Shown: piece after piece, positions 1 to 8,847 of the stretch | Layout of the letters: each line of letters starts with the position of its first letter | How positions within the stretch are numbered: the first letter of the stretch is position 1 | Source of the DNA: Pelagibacterium xiamenense | Lineage (GTDB): Bacteria > Pseudomonadota > Alphaproteobacteria > Rhizobiales > Devosiaceae | Length of the DNA: 64,000 nucleotides | Reading direction: 5' to 3' | Assembly (NCBI RefSeq): GCF_021166475.1 | Contig: NZ_JAJOYS010000002.1 | Span: forward strand, 927,635 to 991,634 | Made by a program: the position numbers and the translations under genes | The notes under the pieces: model-generated | The model's input: only the letters and a program-made list of their open reading frames with translations | Told to the model about the DNA's origin: nothing | The model's database searches: none

Positions 1-357
1 ATAGGGCGAGCGCACCGTGATCGGGCACCAGAATTCCCCGTTCGAGCGGTATCGCAATCGCGCCGCTTCAGAGACGAGTTGATCGTAGGCAGGCAGGATA
101 TAATCGGCGAACTGGATCTCGATGATGGGCCGGAGGCCATAAGCGCCCATGCCGATTGCCGTTGCCACGATGCCGCCTTCGGAGATCGGCGCATCGAAGC
201 AACGGGTCAGCCCGTGCTTTTGCTGCAAGCCTTCAGTCACGCGAAAGACCCCGCCGAAATAACCCACATCTTCGCCGAAGACCAGCGTGTCCGGGTCGGT
301 CGCCAGCTTGATGTCGAGGGCGGAATTGAGCGCCTGGATCATGTTCATATTGGGCAT
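1..357 (-). CDS. bkdA2: Branched-chain 2-oxo acid dehydrogenase E1 beta subunit (partial, N-terminal 119 codons)
   Basis: This is the N-terminal third of the thiamine-dependent E1 beta subunit, which with E1 alpha decarboxylates the keto acids of leucine, isoleucine and valine. The gene runs off the left edge of the window. Visible family features are a [14 protein letters not shown] segment near residue 30, the ISEGG motif and the [13 protein letters not shown] stretch typical of transketolase-like pyrimidine-binding domains. The ATG lies 2 bp after the E1 alpha stop, so the two genes are co-transcribed; a second ATG four codons in is also possible. A pyruvate dehydrogenase or acetoin dehydrogenase E1 beta is the alternative, made less likely by the long N-terminal extension of its E1 alpha partner and the Lrp-type regulator next door. 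Confidence 0.88.
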   Translation of the reverse strand, partial: MPNMNMIQALNSALDIKLATDPDTLVFGEDVGYFGGVFRVTEGLQQKHGLTRCFDAPISEGGIVATAIGMGAYGLRPIIEIQFADYILPAYDQLVSEAARLRYRSNGEFWCPITVRSPY

Positions 358-359
358 CG

Positions 360-1589
360 TCAGACCCCTGCCTCGCGCCGCTGCTCGAGGATGCGCCAGT
401 CTGGCTCATGGAACACGTCCTCGAACATCTCGCGCACGTTGGGCTTCGATTGCCCGAGCGTGCCGACGGCTTCCGCCTGCCTGGAGGCGGCCTTCACCGT
501 TTCAGTCAATTCCTCCGTGAGGGCCGCATGCCGGTCCTCGTTCCACTCGCCGATGGCAATGAGATGGGATTTCAGACGTTCGAGCGGATCGCCCAAGGGC
601 CAGAGACGCGCCTCCTCGTCGGGACGATAGCGGGTGGGATCGTCGCTAGTGGAATGGCCGGCGGCACGATAAGTGAACAGTTCGATCAGCGTCGGACCGT
701 TATTGGTCCGCGCGCGCTCGGCAGCCCATTCGGTGGCCGCAAAAACGGCGAGAAAATCGTTGCCGTCCACGCGCAGCCCGGGGATTCCGTAGGCGATCGC
801 CTTGGCGGCAAAAGTCGTCTCGTTGCCCCCCGCGATGCCGGAAAAACTCGAAATCGCCCACTGGTTGTTGGTGACGCACAGGACGACCGGAGCATGGTAG
901 ACCGACGCGAACGTCAGCGCTTCGTGGAAGTCGCCCTCCGCAGTGGTTCCCTCCCCGACATGGCCGATGGCGATCTTGTCGTCGCCCTTGAAGGCCGACG
1001 CCATGGCCCAGCCGACAGCATGACCGAACCGTGATCCGACATTGCCCGAGAGCGAATAGAACCCGTATTCGCGCGCCGAATAGAGGATCGGCAATTGCCG
1101 TCCGCGCAAGGGATCGCGCTCGTTGGAATAAATCTGGTTGCACAGGTCGAGCAGTGGATAGTCCCGCGCCATCAGCCAGGCGAGCATGCGATAGGTGGGA
1201 AAGCACATATCCTCGCGCCCCATGACGAGCGCCTGCGCCGCCCCGATCGCCTCTTCGCCCAGCGAGCGCATGTAAAAGCTTGTCTTGCCTTGCCGGTGCG
1301 CGCGAAACATGCGGTCGTCGAAGACCCGGGTCAAAAGCATCGCCCGCAGCCCCTGCCTCAAAACGTCTGGCATAAGGCGCGGGTCCCACGGCCCAACCGC
1401 CCTGTGCTTCTCGTCGAGCACGCGAATGAGGCTATAGGGCAAATCCCGCATCCCGGCCTCGGGGTCGGCAATATCGGGCCGGCGGACGTCCCCGGCCGGT
1501 GGAACCCGAACATGAGAAAAATCCGGCGCGTCGCCCGGACGGGCCCACGGCTCGGGTATACGCAGGCGCAGCGGCGGCCTGTTGGACAT
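360..1589 (-). CDS. bkdA1: Branched-chain 2-oxo acid dehydrogenase E1 alpha subunit
   Basis: The product is 409 aa, the usual size of the branched-chain E1 alpha, whose extra ~50 N-terminal residues distinguish it from pyruvate dehydrogenase. The thiamine diphosphate motif is seen as [10 protein letters not shown] followed about 20 residues later by NNQW, and the phosphorylation-loop region reads [16 protein letters not shown]. The first gene of the operon, it is followed by E1 beta after 2 bp. I chose the ATG at 1589 (MSNRPPLRL) because a GGAGGAGGG ribosome site lies just upstream; an upstream ATG at 1637 has none. Expression is probably controlled by the divergent Lrp-type regulator, as known for Pseudomonas BkdR; that link is inference here. 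Confidence 0.93.
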   Translation of the reverse strand: MSNRPPLRLRIPEPWARPGDAPDFSHVRVPPAGDVRRPDIADPEAGMRDLPYSLIRVLDEKHRAVGPWDPRLMPDVLRQGLRAMLLTRVFDDRMFRAHRQGKTSFYMRSLGEEAIGAAQALVMGREDMCFPTYRMLAWLMARDYPLLDLCNQIYSNERDPLRGRQLPILYSAREYGFYSLSGNVGSRFGHAVGWAMASAFKGDDKIAIGHVGEGTTAEGDFHEALTFASVYHAPVVLCVTNNQWAISSFSGIAGGNETTFAAKAIAYGIPGLRVDGNDFLAVFAATEWAAERARTNNGPTLIELFTYRAAGHSTSDDPTRYRPDEEARLWPLGDPLERLKSHLIAIGEWNEDRHAALTEELTETVKAASRQAEAVGTLGQSKPNVREMFEDVFHEPDWRILEQRREAGV

Positions 1590-1733
1590 GCTGCCCTCCT
1601 CCCAGATAGCACCATTCCGATAGCCTGCATGATACAACTAATACGGAGGGATACGGCGACCTATCTTCTTGCCATTTTGGCCAAACCCGAGTATCCATCT
1701 CCTATATCGTGCACCAAATTTAGGACAATTATT
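1590..1733. promoter_or_regulatory. Divergent promoter region between bkdA1 and the Lrp-type regulator
   Basis: This 144-bp gap separates two divergently read genes and must hold both promoters. It is AT-richer than the flanking genes and contains the 10-bp palindrome TTTGGCCAAA at 1676-1685. Lrp/AsnC proteins typically bind several degenerate AT-rich sites in such a gap, so no single operator can be named from sequence. Confidence 0.4.
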
Positions 1734-2186
1734 TTGGACGATATGGATCGCAAGATTCTCAGGGTCGTTCAGAACGACAGTACCGCCTCGATCGCCGAGA
1801 TGGCTGACGCGGTCGGCCTGTCCCACACCCCGTTCTGGCGGCGTTTGAAAAAGCTCGAGGCCGAGGGCGTGATCCGCGAGCGCGTCGCCATTTTGGACGC
1901 CGAAAAGCTCGGGCTCGGCATCACCGTTTTCGCGAACGTAAAGCTCCGGCAGCACGACGAAGATACGCTGGAAGCGTTCGAGCGCGAGGTTGCAGAATTC
2001 CCTGAGGTGGTCGAGTGCTTCTCGATGAGCGGGGAGACGGACTACGTGGTCCGGGCCCTGGTGCGATCCATCGAGGAGTATGAGCGGCTACTGAAGCGCA
2101 AGCTTCTGCACCTGCCAGGCGTTGTCGCGATCAACTCGCATTTCGCCCTCAAGTGCATCAAGCTGACAACCCGATTGCCAGTTTGA
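1734..2186 (+). CDS. bkdR: Lrp/AsnC family regulator, probable BkdR
   Basis: A 150-aa Lrp/AsnC protein: winged helix at residues ~5-60 (MDDMDRKILRVVQND, then IAEMADAVGLSHTPFWRRLKKLEAEGVI) and a C-terminal RAM ligand domain with the SGETDYVVRALV segment. I chose the TTG at 1734 rather than the ATG at 1743 because family members start with a DDxDRKIL sequence and an AGGA lies 8 nt upstream. It is divergent from bkdA1, the same arrangement as BkdR in Pseudomonas, where the Lrp homologue activates the bkd operon in response to branched-chain amino acids. Function as BkdR is inferred from position; a generic Lrp is the alternative. Confidence 0.85.
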   Translation: MDDMDRKILRVVQNDSTASIAEMADAVGLSHTPFWRRLKKLEAEGVIRERVAILDAEKLGLGITVFANVKLRQHDEDTLEAFEREVAEFPEVVECFSMSGETDYVVRALVRSIEEYERLLKRKLLHLPGVVAINSHFALKCIKLTTRLPV

Positions 2187-2229
2187 CCCCCACCGGGTGG
2201 AAGCCAGCAAGGCACGAACCGGGTTAACG

Positions 2230-2273
2230 CCGGTGAACGACGCGGCTCAACACGAGCCACGTCGATGCACCGG
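2230..2273. terminator. Nested stem-loop between convergent bkdR and choV
   Basis: Three consecutive paired segments (CCGGTG/CACCGG, CGACG/CGTCG, GGCTC/GAGCC) form a 16-bp interrupted stem with a 5-nt loop. It sits between the stop codons of two converging genes, as bidirectional terminators do. There is no clear U-run, so it may work only as an mRNA 3'-end stabiliser or need Rho. Confidence 0.45.
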
Positions 2274-2281
2274 CTTGAGTT

Positions 2282-3319
2282 TCAGGTGCTTGGATCTTTG
2301 GACTGGAGGGCCGAAACGATCTCCTTGTTGGTGATCGACCCGACAGGCGAACCCTCGGTATCGGTGACACCTACGACTTCGGCCCCTGTCGAGAGGCTGT
2401 CGATCACCTCGGCCACAGGCGTTTCCACATGCACTTCGGTCTGCGCCGAAGGCATCGGAGTTTCCAGCATCACATCCCCCGCCGTCAGGACGTTGAGCGG
2501 GTTCATATGCGTGACGAAATCCTCGACGTACGCGTTGACGGGATTGGCTATGATCTCTTGCGGTGTGCCGCATTGCACGATCCGCCCACCCTCCATGATC
2601 GCGATCCGATTGCCCAGCTTGAACGCTTCGTCGAGGTCGTGCGAGACGAAAATGATCGTGCGCTTGAGCTTTGCCTGAAGCTCCAGAAGCTCGTCCTGCA
2701 GCCGCGTACGAATGAGCGGATCGAGCGCCGAGAACGGCTCGTCCATCAGAAGGATCGGTGCCTTGGTGGCAAAGGCGCGGGCCAGCCCGACGCGCTGCTG
2801 CATTCCGCCCGAAAGCTCGCTCACCTTGCTGGCGGCCCATTCCGAAAGACCCACGAGCTCGAGTTCCTCGCGCACTTTCTCCTCGCGTTCGGCACGGCTC
2901 ATGCCGCCCAACTCCAGTCCCAGCGCAACGTTGTCGAGGACGTTGCGCCAGGGCAGCAGGCCGAACTGCTGGAAAACCATCGCGACGCATTCCCGGCGCA
3001 GCCGCAAAAGCTCATCCTGGGAGCAGCTGGCCGGATCGCAGGACCAGCCGTCGGACGAAACAGTGACCGTTCCGCGCACCACCGGGTTAAGCCCGTTTAC
3101 GGCACGCAGCAGGGTCGACTTGCCCGATCCCGAGAGCCCCATCAGGACGACGATTTCACCTTCCTCAACTTCGAGCGAACAATCGTGAACGCCGAGAATC
3201 TGATTCGTCTCCTGCTGGATGTCGGAACGGCTCTTGCCCTCGTCCATCAGGGGCAACGCCGCCTCCGGATTGTCCCCGAAAACGATGTTGACCTTATCGA
3301 ATACGACAGCCTTGCTCAT
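2282..3319 (-). CDS. choV: Choline ABC transporter ATP-binding protein
   Basis: The 345-aa product is the ATPase of a ProV/OpuA-type importer. Walker A is GLSGSGKS at ~60, the signature is LSGGMQQR, Walker B is ILLMDEP, and the switch histidine is in FVSHD. The C-terminal ~70 residues form a short CBS-like regulatory tail, including EVVGVTDTEGSPVGSI, as in glycine betaine/choline systems. It is the third gene of choX-choW-choV and its ATG overlaps the choW stop by 4 bp (3316-3319). Association with choline rather than betaine itself rests on the ChoX-type binding protein and the adjacent betICBA genes. Confidence 0.92.
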   Translation of the reverse strand: MSKAVVFDKVNIVFGDNPEAALPLMDEGKSRSDIQQETNQILGVHDCSLEVEEGEIVVLMGLSGSGKSTLLRAVNGLNPVVRGTVTVSSDGWSCDPASCSQDELLRLRRECVAMVFQQFGLLPWRNVLDNVALGLELGGMSRAEREEKVREELELVGLSEWAASKVSELSGGMQQRVGLARAFATKAPILLMDEPFSALDPLIRTRLQDELLELQAKLKRTIIFVSHDLDEAFKLGNRIAIMEGGRIVQCGTPQEIIANPVNAYVEDFVTHMNPLNVLTAGDVMLETPMPSAQTEVHVETPVAEVIDSLSTGAEVVGVTDTEGSPVGSITNKEIVSALQSKDPST

Positions 3320-4155
3320 GTCTTGTCCTGTTGGATGCGCAGCATACGGTCGAGAATGATCGCAACCACGACGATTATGAACCCGCTTTCAAAGCCAAGC
3401 GCGGTGTTGACCTGATTGAGCGCGCGCACCACCGGCACACCGAGCCCATCGGCGCCCACGAGCGCAGCGACCACGACCATCGAAAGCGACAGCATGATGG
3501 TCTGGTTAAGTCCTGCCATGATCTGCGGCAACGCATGGGGCAACTCGACCTTGCGCAGTTTCTGGCTGCTCGTGCCGCCGAACGCCTCGGCGGCCTCGAG
3601 CAATGGCGTCGGTGTCGAGGAAATTCCGAGGTAAGTCAGCCGGATCGGCGCAGGCACGACGAATATCACCGTCGCGATCAGCCCCGGAACCATCCCGATA
3701 CCAAAAAAGACGATTGCGGGAATGAGATAGACGAAGGTCGGCAGCGTCTGCATCAGATCGAGCACGGGCTGGATGAACCGGTACATACGAGGCCGGTGCG
3801 CCGCGGCAATGCCGATGGGTACGCCGATCGCCATACAAACAAGGCATGAGCAGATAACCAGCGTCAGACTCTCGGTCATCTCCTCCCAGTAATCCTGATT
3901 GACGATAAAGAGAAAACCGAGCCCGACGAAAAGACAGGTCTTCCAGTTGCGCTGCAAGAACCACGTAAGCGCCACGAAGATCGCAATGATGAAAAAGGGG
4001 TGCGGTGTCTGAAGGAGCCACAAAAGCCCATCGATCAGCGCCTCGGCGCCATCGGCAAGGATCTCGATAACGCCTTCAAAATTGTCCTTCAGCCAGTCGA
4101 AAAACGCACTCGCCCAAGCGCCGACAGGTATCTTGTTTTCAGTCAGCCATTCCAA
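3316..4155 (-). CDS. choW: Choline ABC transporter permease
   Basis: A 279-aa ProW-like inner-membrane permease with about six membrane segments; the EAA-type coupling loop is seen around EAAEAFGGTSSQKLRKVELPHALP. The N-terminal ~45 residues form a soluble helix (DNFEGVIEILADGAEALIDGLLW) typical of this family. I chose the TTG at 4155 (MEWLTENKIPVG) because an AGGGGG ribosome site lies 8 nt upstream and no ATG fits; upstream codons in frame lie between choX and choW without family similarity. Works with choX and choV. Confidence 0.9.
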   Translation of the reverse strand: MEWLTENKIPVGAWASAFFDWLKDNFEGVIEILADGAEALIDGLLWLLQTPHPFFIIAIFVALTWFLQRNWKTCLFVGLGFLFIVNQDYWEEMTESLTLVICSCLVCMAIGVPIGIAAAHRPRMYRFIQPVLDLMQTLPTFVYLIPAIVFFGIGMVPGLIATVIFVVPAPIRLTYLGISSTPTPLLEAAEAFGGTSSQKLRKVELPHALPQIMAGLNQTIMLSLSMVVVAALVGADGLGVPVVRALNQVNTALGFESGFIIVVVAIILDRMLRIQQDKT

Positions 4156-4224
4156 TGGCCAGCCCCCTTTTTGGAAATGACATGGAACACCAGCCCGGCC
4201 CACCGGGCCGGACTGGTAAAGCGA

Positions 4225-5154
4225 TTACAGTCCGAGTGCCTCGGTCACCGCAGCGGTCGCATCTCCGCCGTCAACCGTGGTGACGCCGTCGAGCCAGCTC
4301 AGCGGCAGATCGGAATTCGCCTGCATCCACTCGAGGGTGGCATCGTCGGCATCCATGCCCTCGTCGAGGATCTTGCCCATGATCTCGTTCTCCATCTCCA
4401 GGGTGAACGAGAGATTCGCGAGGAGCTGCCCCACATTCGGGCATTCGTCGACGAAACCGGCGCGCGTTACGGTGTGGACCGTACCCTCGCCGCCAAAGAA
4501 ATCCTCACCACCAGGCAAGTAGCGCAGATCGAAATTGGCGTTCATCGGATGCGGTTCCCAACCGAGGAACACAACGTCTTCCTGATCGTCATAGGCGCGC
4601 GAAACCTGTGCCAACATGCCCTGCTCGGAGCTCTCAACAACCTCGAAACCTTCGAGCCCGTGCGCATTCTCTTCAATGAGGCTCACCAGGTAGGCATTGC
4701 CTTCATTGCCCGGCTCGATGCCGTAGATCGTCTCGTCGAGTTCGTCGCGAAAGTCCGCAATGTCAGCGTAGGACTGCAGCCCCTTCTCATAGGTATAGGC
4801 CGGAACCGCCAGCGTATACTTGGTGCCCTCGAGATTGGTCGCGACCGTCTCCACTTCGCCGCTTTCGAGATAGGGGCCGATAGCGGCCGACTGCGCGGGC
4901 ATCCAGTTGCCTAGGAACACGTCGATGTCGTCGCTTTCCAAAGAGGCAAAGGTCACGGGCACCGAAAGCACCTTCACATCGACCTCGTATCCGAGTGCTT
5001 CGAGAACGTGCTTGGTTGCCGAGGTCGTCGTCGTGATGTCGGTCCAACCGACATCGGAAAACGAAACTTCGGTGCATTGGGCTTGAGCGAACGCTGCACT
5101 CGAGACCAGCGAAAGAGCCAGCGCGCCGGTCAGGGTCGCGGCGTGTTTGATCAT
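4225..5154 (-). CDS. choX: Periplasmic choline-binding protein
   Basis: The 309-aa product has a signal peptide (MIKHAATLTGALALSLVSSAAFA) and belongs to the OpuAC/ChoX binding-protein family. Aromatic residues expected for the quaternary-ammonium cage are visible: the Trp and Asp in DVGWTDIT, the Trp in FLGNWMP and the Trp in FLGWEPHPMN, matching the layout described for Sinorhizobium meliloti ChoX. The ATG at 5154 follows a GAGGAGAAGG ribosome site. First gene of the minus-strand choXWV operon, with its promoter in the gap that holds the BetI-type palindrome, so choline-dependent derepression is likely. Confidence 0.93.
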   Translation of the reverse strand: MIKHAATLTGALALSLVSSAAFAQAQCTEVSFSDVGWTDITTTTSATKHVLEALGYEVDVKVLSVPVTFASLESDDIDVFLGNWMPAQSAAIGPYLESGEVETVATNLEGTKYTLAVPAYTYEKGLQSYADIADFRDELDETIYGIEPGNEGNAYLVSLIEENAHGLEGFEVVESSEQGMLAQVSRAYDDQEDVVFLGWEPHPMNANFDLRYLPGGEDFFGGEGTVHTVTRAGFVDECPNVGQLLANLSFTLEMENEIMGKILDEGMDADDATLEWMQANSDLPLSWLDGVTTVDGGDATAAVTEALGL

Positions 5155-5198
5155 AGCCTTCTCCTCTTTTTTGAAAGGGGCTGAGGTGTCGGATTTTG

Positions 5199-5218
5199 TT
5201 GATTGACGAGTCAATCAA
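5199..5218. promoter_or_regulatory. Probable BetI operator
   Basis: A perfect inverted repeat, arms TTGATTGAC and GTCAATCAA around a GA centre, lies in the gap between divergent choX and betI. BetI proteins bind palindromes of this kind with a TTGA...TCAA core next to bet genes. One operator here could control both choline uptake and oxidation. It also argues against starting betI at an ATG inside it. Confidence 0.75.
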
Positions 5219-5267
5219 AAACAAATTAGGAGGAGATGTAAACAGTTTTCTCGGGAAAGTCGCAAAT

Positions 5268-5858
5268 ATGCCGAAGATTGGTATGCCGATTTTGCGCCGG
5301 AAAGCGCTGATTTCCGCGGCGATTGCGGAGATCGGAGAGGCCGGTTCATTGGAAGTGACTGTCAGCCAGATTGCGAGGCGTGCAGGTGTGTCTTCCGCAC
5401 TTGCCCATCATTATTTCGGCTCTAAGGATCAGATATTTCTGGCAGCGATGCGTCAGGTTCTGGAGACTTTTCGAATCGCTGTCCGCGAACGGTTGCGCCT
5501 GGCCGACACCCCTGAAGAGCGCATCCGCGCCATCATCGATGCGAGCTTCGAGCAAAGCCAGTTCGAGCGCGAAATCGTCGCCGCTTGGCTGACCTTTTAC
5601 GTGCGTGCCCTGCAATCCCGCCCCGAGCGGCGTCTGCTCCAGATCTATGCCAAGCGCCTAAACTCCAACCTGCTGTTCAACCTGCGTCAGCTCTTCGACG
5701 ACAGGACTGCCGAGAAAGTCGCCCAGGGCCTCGCTTCGATGATCGACGGCTTTTACATCCGCCACGCACTGCAAGACCAGGCGCCCGACCGCGAAGGCAC
5801 GCGGGACATGGTCAAGGACTACCTCAATCTCTGGCTGGAAAGGACCGCGCGGACGTGA
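5268..5858 (+). CDS. betI: TetR-family choline-responsive repressor
   Basis: The 196-aa protein matches BetI: an N-terminal MPKIGMPILRRKALISAAIAEI helix, TetR helix-turn-helix (VSQIARRAGVSSALAHHYFGSK at ~35-57) and a BetI-type C-terminal ligand domain with FYVRALQSRPERRLLQIYAKRL. I chose the ATG at 5268 because BetI proteins begin MPK(I/L)GM and the more upstream ATG overlaps the operator. It is the first gene of betI-betC-betB-betA. In known systems BetI represses until choline is bound. Confidence 0.94.
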   Translation: MPKIGMPILRRKALISAAIAEIGEAGSLEVTVSQIARRAGVSSALAHHYFGSKDQIFLAAMRQVLETFRIAVRERLRLADTPEERIRAIIDASFEQSQFEREIVAAWLTFYVRALQSRPERRLLQIYAKRLNSNLLFNLRQLFDDRTAEKVAQGLASMIDGFYIRHALQDQAPDREGTRDMVKDYLNLWLERTART

Positions 5859-7372
5859 CCGGAAAACCCAATATCCTCGTGTTCATGGTCGATCAGCTCA
5901 ACGGAACTCTGTTTCCCGATGGCCCTGCCGATTGGCTGCACGCACCTAATCTCAAAGCGCTCGCGGCTCGATCCACCCGGTTTGCCAATACCTATACCGC
6001 TTCGCCGCTCTGCGCACCGGCGCGTGCGAGCTACATGACGGGTCAGCTCCCCCATCGCACGCGGGTTTATGACAACGCCGCCGAGTTCGCATCCGACATT
6101 CCGACCTACGCCCATCACCTGCGCCGCGCGGGCTACCAGACGACGCTTTCGGGCAAGATGCATTTCGTCGGGCCCGATCAGCTTCATGGCTTCGAGGAGC
6201 GGTTGACGACCGACATCTACCCCGCCGATTTCGGCTGGACGCCCGACTACCGCAAGCCTGGCGAGCGGATCGACTGGTGGTACCACAATCTCGGCTCGGT
6301 CACCGGTGCCGGTGTCGCCGAAATTTCCAACCAGATGGAATACGACGACGAGGTCGCCTACCACGCAACCCGCAAGGTCTACGATCTCGCCCGCGGCAAT
6401 GACGATCGCCCCTGGATGCTGACGGTCAGCTTCACCCATCCCCACGACCCTTACGTCGCGCGCAGCAAATACTGGGATCTCTACGAGGACTGCGAACATC
6501 TGCTCCCAGAAGAACCCGCCCTGCCCTACGACGCGCACGACCCGCACTCGCAACGCATCTTCGATGCCAATGACTGGCGCGAGTACGACATCACCGAGTC
6601 CGACATAAGGCGCGCCCGCCGCGCCTATTTCGCCAACATATCCTACCTCGACGACAAGATTGGCGAAGTGATGGAAGCCTTGCGGACCACGCGGCAGGAG
6701 GAAAACACCATCATCGCCTTCCTCTCCGACCACGGCGATATGCTGGGCGAAAAGGGCCTCTGGTTCAAAATGAGTCTCTATGAGGGCTCCGTGCGCGTCC
6801 CCCTGATGATTTCCGCGCCGGACCTTCCGGCCGGGCGGATCGATACGCCGGTGAGCTCACTGGACGTCACCCCGACCTTCGCAGAGCTCGCCGGCATCGA
6901 TCTTTCCGAGATCACGCCGTGGACCGATGGCGAATCCCTCGTCCCGCTCACCACCGGCGCAACCCGCGATACTCCGGTTCGCATTGAGTACGCCGCCGAA
7001 GCCTCCTATGCACCCCTGGTCGCCCTGCGCGAAGGCCCTTGGAAATACGTTCATTGCGAACTCGATCCGCCGCAGCTTTTCGACCTCGACGCCGATCCGC
7101 GCGAAGCCACGAATCTCGCACAGGACCCCGCCCACGCCGAAACTGCGGCTCGTTTTGCCGCAAAGGTCGAGGAACTCTGGAATATCGCCCGGTTCGACGC
7201 CGAAGTCCGTCAGAGCCAGGCGCGCCGGCGCATCGTCTACGACGCGCTGCGCAACGGCGCATACTACCCCTGGGACTTCCAGCCTCTGCAGAAGGCCTCG
7301 GAGCGCTTCATGCGCAACCACATGGATCTCAACGACCTCGAACACAGCCAACGCTTCCCGCGCGGAGACTAG
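5855..7372 (+). CDS. betC: Choline-sulfatase
   Basis: The 505-aa enzyme hydrolyses choline-O-sulfate to choline and sulfate. The sulfatase signature CAPAR has its formylglycine-precursor cysteine at residue 53; metal ligands are in VFMVDQLNG near the N-terminus and in SDHGDMLGEKGLWFK. The C-terminal tail rich in aromatics (NGAYYPWDFQPL) is specific to choline-sulfatases. The GTG start overlaps the betI stop by 4 bp and has AAGGA upstream. Its place between betI and betB is the rhizobial betICBA order. It also needs a formylglycine-generating system encoded outside this window. Confidence 0.95.
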   Translation: MTGKPNILVFMVDQLNGTLFPDGPADWLHAPNLKALAARSTRFANTYTASPLCAPARASYMTGQLPHRTRVYDNAAEFASDIPTYAHHLRRAGYQTTLSGKMHFVGPDQLHGFEERLTTDIYPADFGWTPDYRKPGERIDWWYHNLGSVTGAGVAEISNQMEYDDEVAYHATRKVYDLARGNDDRPWMLTVSFTHPHDPYVARSKYWDLYEDCEHLLPEEPALPYDAHDPHSQRIFDANDWREYDITESDIRRARRAYFANISYLDDKIGEVMEALRTTRQEENTIIAFLSDHGDMLGEKGLWFKMSLYEGSVRVPLMISAPDLPAGRIDTPVSSLDVTPTFAELAGIDLSEITPWTDGESLVPLTTGATRDTPVRIEYAAEASYAPLVALREGPWKYVHCELDPPQLFDLDADPREATNLAQDPAHAETAARFAAKVEELWNIARFDAEVRQSQARRRIVYDALRNGAYYPWDFQPLQKASERFMRNHMDLNDLEHSQRFPRGD

Positions 7373-7375
7373 CCC

Positions 7376-8836
7376 ATGCACGCTCAGCCCAAGGCCAGCC
7401 ATTTCGTCGACGGCCGCTATGTCGAGGATACTGCCGGCCAAGAGATCACCTGTATCTTCCCCGCAACCGGGGCAGCCATCGCAACGGTCTATTCGGCGAC
7501 GCCCGCAATCATCGAACGGGCACTGGCCTCCGCAGCCCGCGCCCAACGCGAGTGGGCGAGCTTTGCCCCCGTTGAACGTGGCCGCGTCCTCCGCCGGGCT
7601 GCCGGCATCATCCGCGAGCGCAACGAAGAGCTCTCTCAACTCGAAACTCTCGACACGGGCAAGCCTATCCAGGAAACCCGGGTAGCGGACGCTACCTCGG
7701 GCGCCGAGGCGCTCGAATATTTCGGGGGACTGGCAGCGACCCTCACGGGTGAAACCATCCCGCTCGGCGGGGATTTCGCCTACACGTTGCGCGAACCGCT
7801 GGGCGTCTGCGTGGGCATCGGTGCCTGGAACTACCCGACCCAGATCGCCTGCTGGAAAGCCGCCCCCGCGCTTGCCTGCGGCAACGCGATGGTCTTCAAA
7901 CCCTCCGAAACCACTCCGCTCTGCGCCCTCAAGCTCGCCGAAATTTTTGTTGAGGCCGGCGCGCCCGCTGGGCTTTTCAACGTCGTTCAGGGCTATGGCG
8001 ACGTGGGCGCCGCCCTCGCCACACACCCGCGCACCGACAAGGTGTCGCTCACCGGCTCGGTGCCGACGGGCAGAAAGGTCTATGCCGCCGCAGCCGAGGG
8101 CATCCGCCACGTCACGATGGAGTTGGGCGGCAAGTCGCCCCTGATCATCTTCGAGGATGCCGATATCGAGAACGCGGTCTCCGCTGCCATCAACGCCAAT
8201 TTCTATTCGACCGGCCAGATCTGCTCTAACGGCACCCGCGTCTTCGTCCATAAAAGCATCGAGGAGCAGTTCATCGCCCGCATCGCCGAGCGTTCGACGA
8301 AAGCGGCGATCGGCGACCCACGCGAGGATACCACCCAGATCGGGCCGCTGATCTCGAGGGCACAGCACGAGAAAGTGCTCGACTATATCGAAATCGGCAA
8401 ATCCGAAGGCGCAAGGCTCGTCTTTGGCGGCGGCATCCCACAAGGGCACGAAGGCAAAGGCTTTTACGTCGAGCCGACGCTATTCTCCGGCGTCACCGAC
8501 GATATGCGCATCGCCCGCGAGGAAATCTTCGGCCCCGTCCTTTCGGTTCTCACTTTCGAAACCGAAGACGAAGTTCTCGCCCGCGCCAACGCGACCGACT
8601 TCGGCCTTGCCGCAGGCGTTTTCACAAAGGATCTTACCCGCGCCCATCGCATGATGGCGGCGCTCGAGGCAGGCACCTGCTGGATTAACACCTACAACCT
8701 CACGCCCGTCGAAATGCCGTTCGGCGGCGTCAAGCGCTCCGGCGTCGGCCGCGAGAATGCCCGGGCCGCGATCGAGCATTATTCCCAGCTCAAATCCGTC
8801 TACGTCGCCATGGGTGACGTCGAAGCACCGTTCTAG
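7376..8836 (+). CDS. betB: Betaine-aldehyde dehydrogenase
   Basis: A 486-aa NAD(P)-dependent aldehyde dehydrogenase converting betaine aldehyde to glycine betaine. Catalytic Glu249 (in MELGGK) and Cys283 (in [10 protein letters not shown]) are present, as are the Asn in IGAWNYP and the C-terminal GGVKRSG. It starts 3 bp after betC. The family includes many substrate classes; betaine aldehyde is assigned from high resemblance to BetB and from operon context. Confidence 0.95.
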   Translation: MHAQPKASHFVDGRYVEDTAGQEITCIFPATGAAIATVYSATPAIIERALASAARAQREWASFAPVERGRVLRRAAGIIRERNEELSQLETLDTGKPIQETRVADATSGAEALEYFGGLAATLTGETIPLGGDFAYTLREPLGVCVGIGAWNYPTQIACWKAAPALACGNAMVFKPSETTPLCALKLAEIFVEAGAPAGLFNVVQGYGDVGAALATHPRTDKVSLTGSVPTGRKVYAAAAEGIRHVTMELGGKSPLIIFEDADIENAVSAAINANFYSTGQICSNGTRVFVHKSIEEQFIARIAERSTKAAIGDPREDTTQIGPLISRAQHEKVLDYIEIGKSEGARLVFGGGIPQGHEGKGFYVEPTLFSGVTDDMRIAREEIFGPVLSVLTFETEDEVLARANATDFGLAAGVFTKDLTRAHRMMAALEAGTCWINTYNLTPVEMPFGGVKRSGVGRENARAAIEHYSQLKSVYVAMGDVEAPF

Positions 8837-8847
8837 GAGGCAACTCC

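Noticed and set aside
6857..8449. A 530-codon minus-strand frame
   Set aside because: Antisense to betC and betB, with low-complexity composition and no domain.
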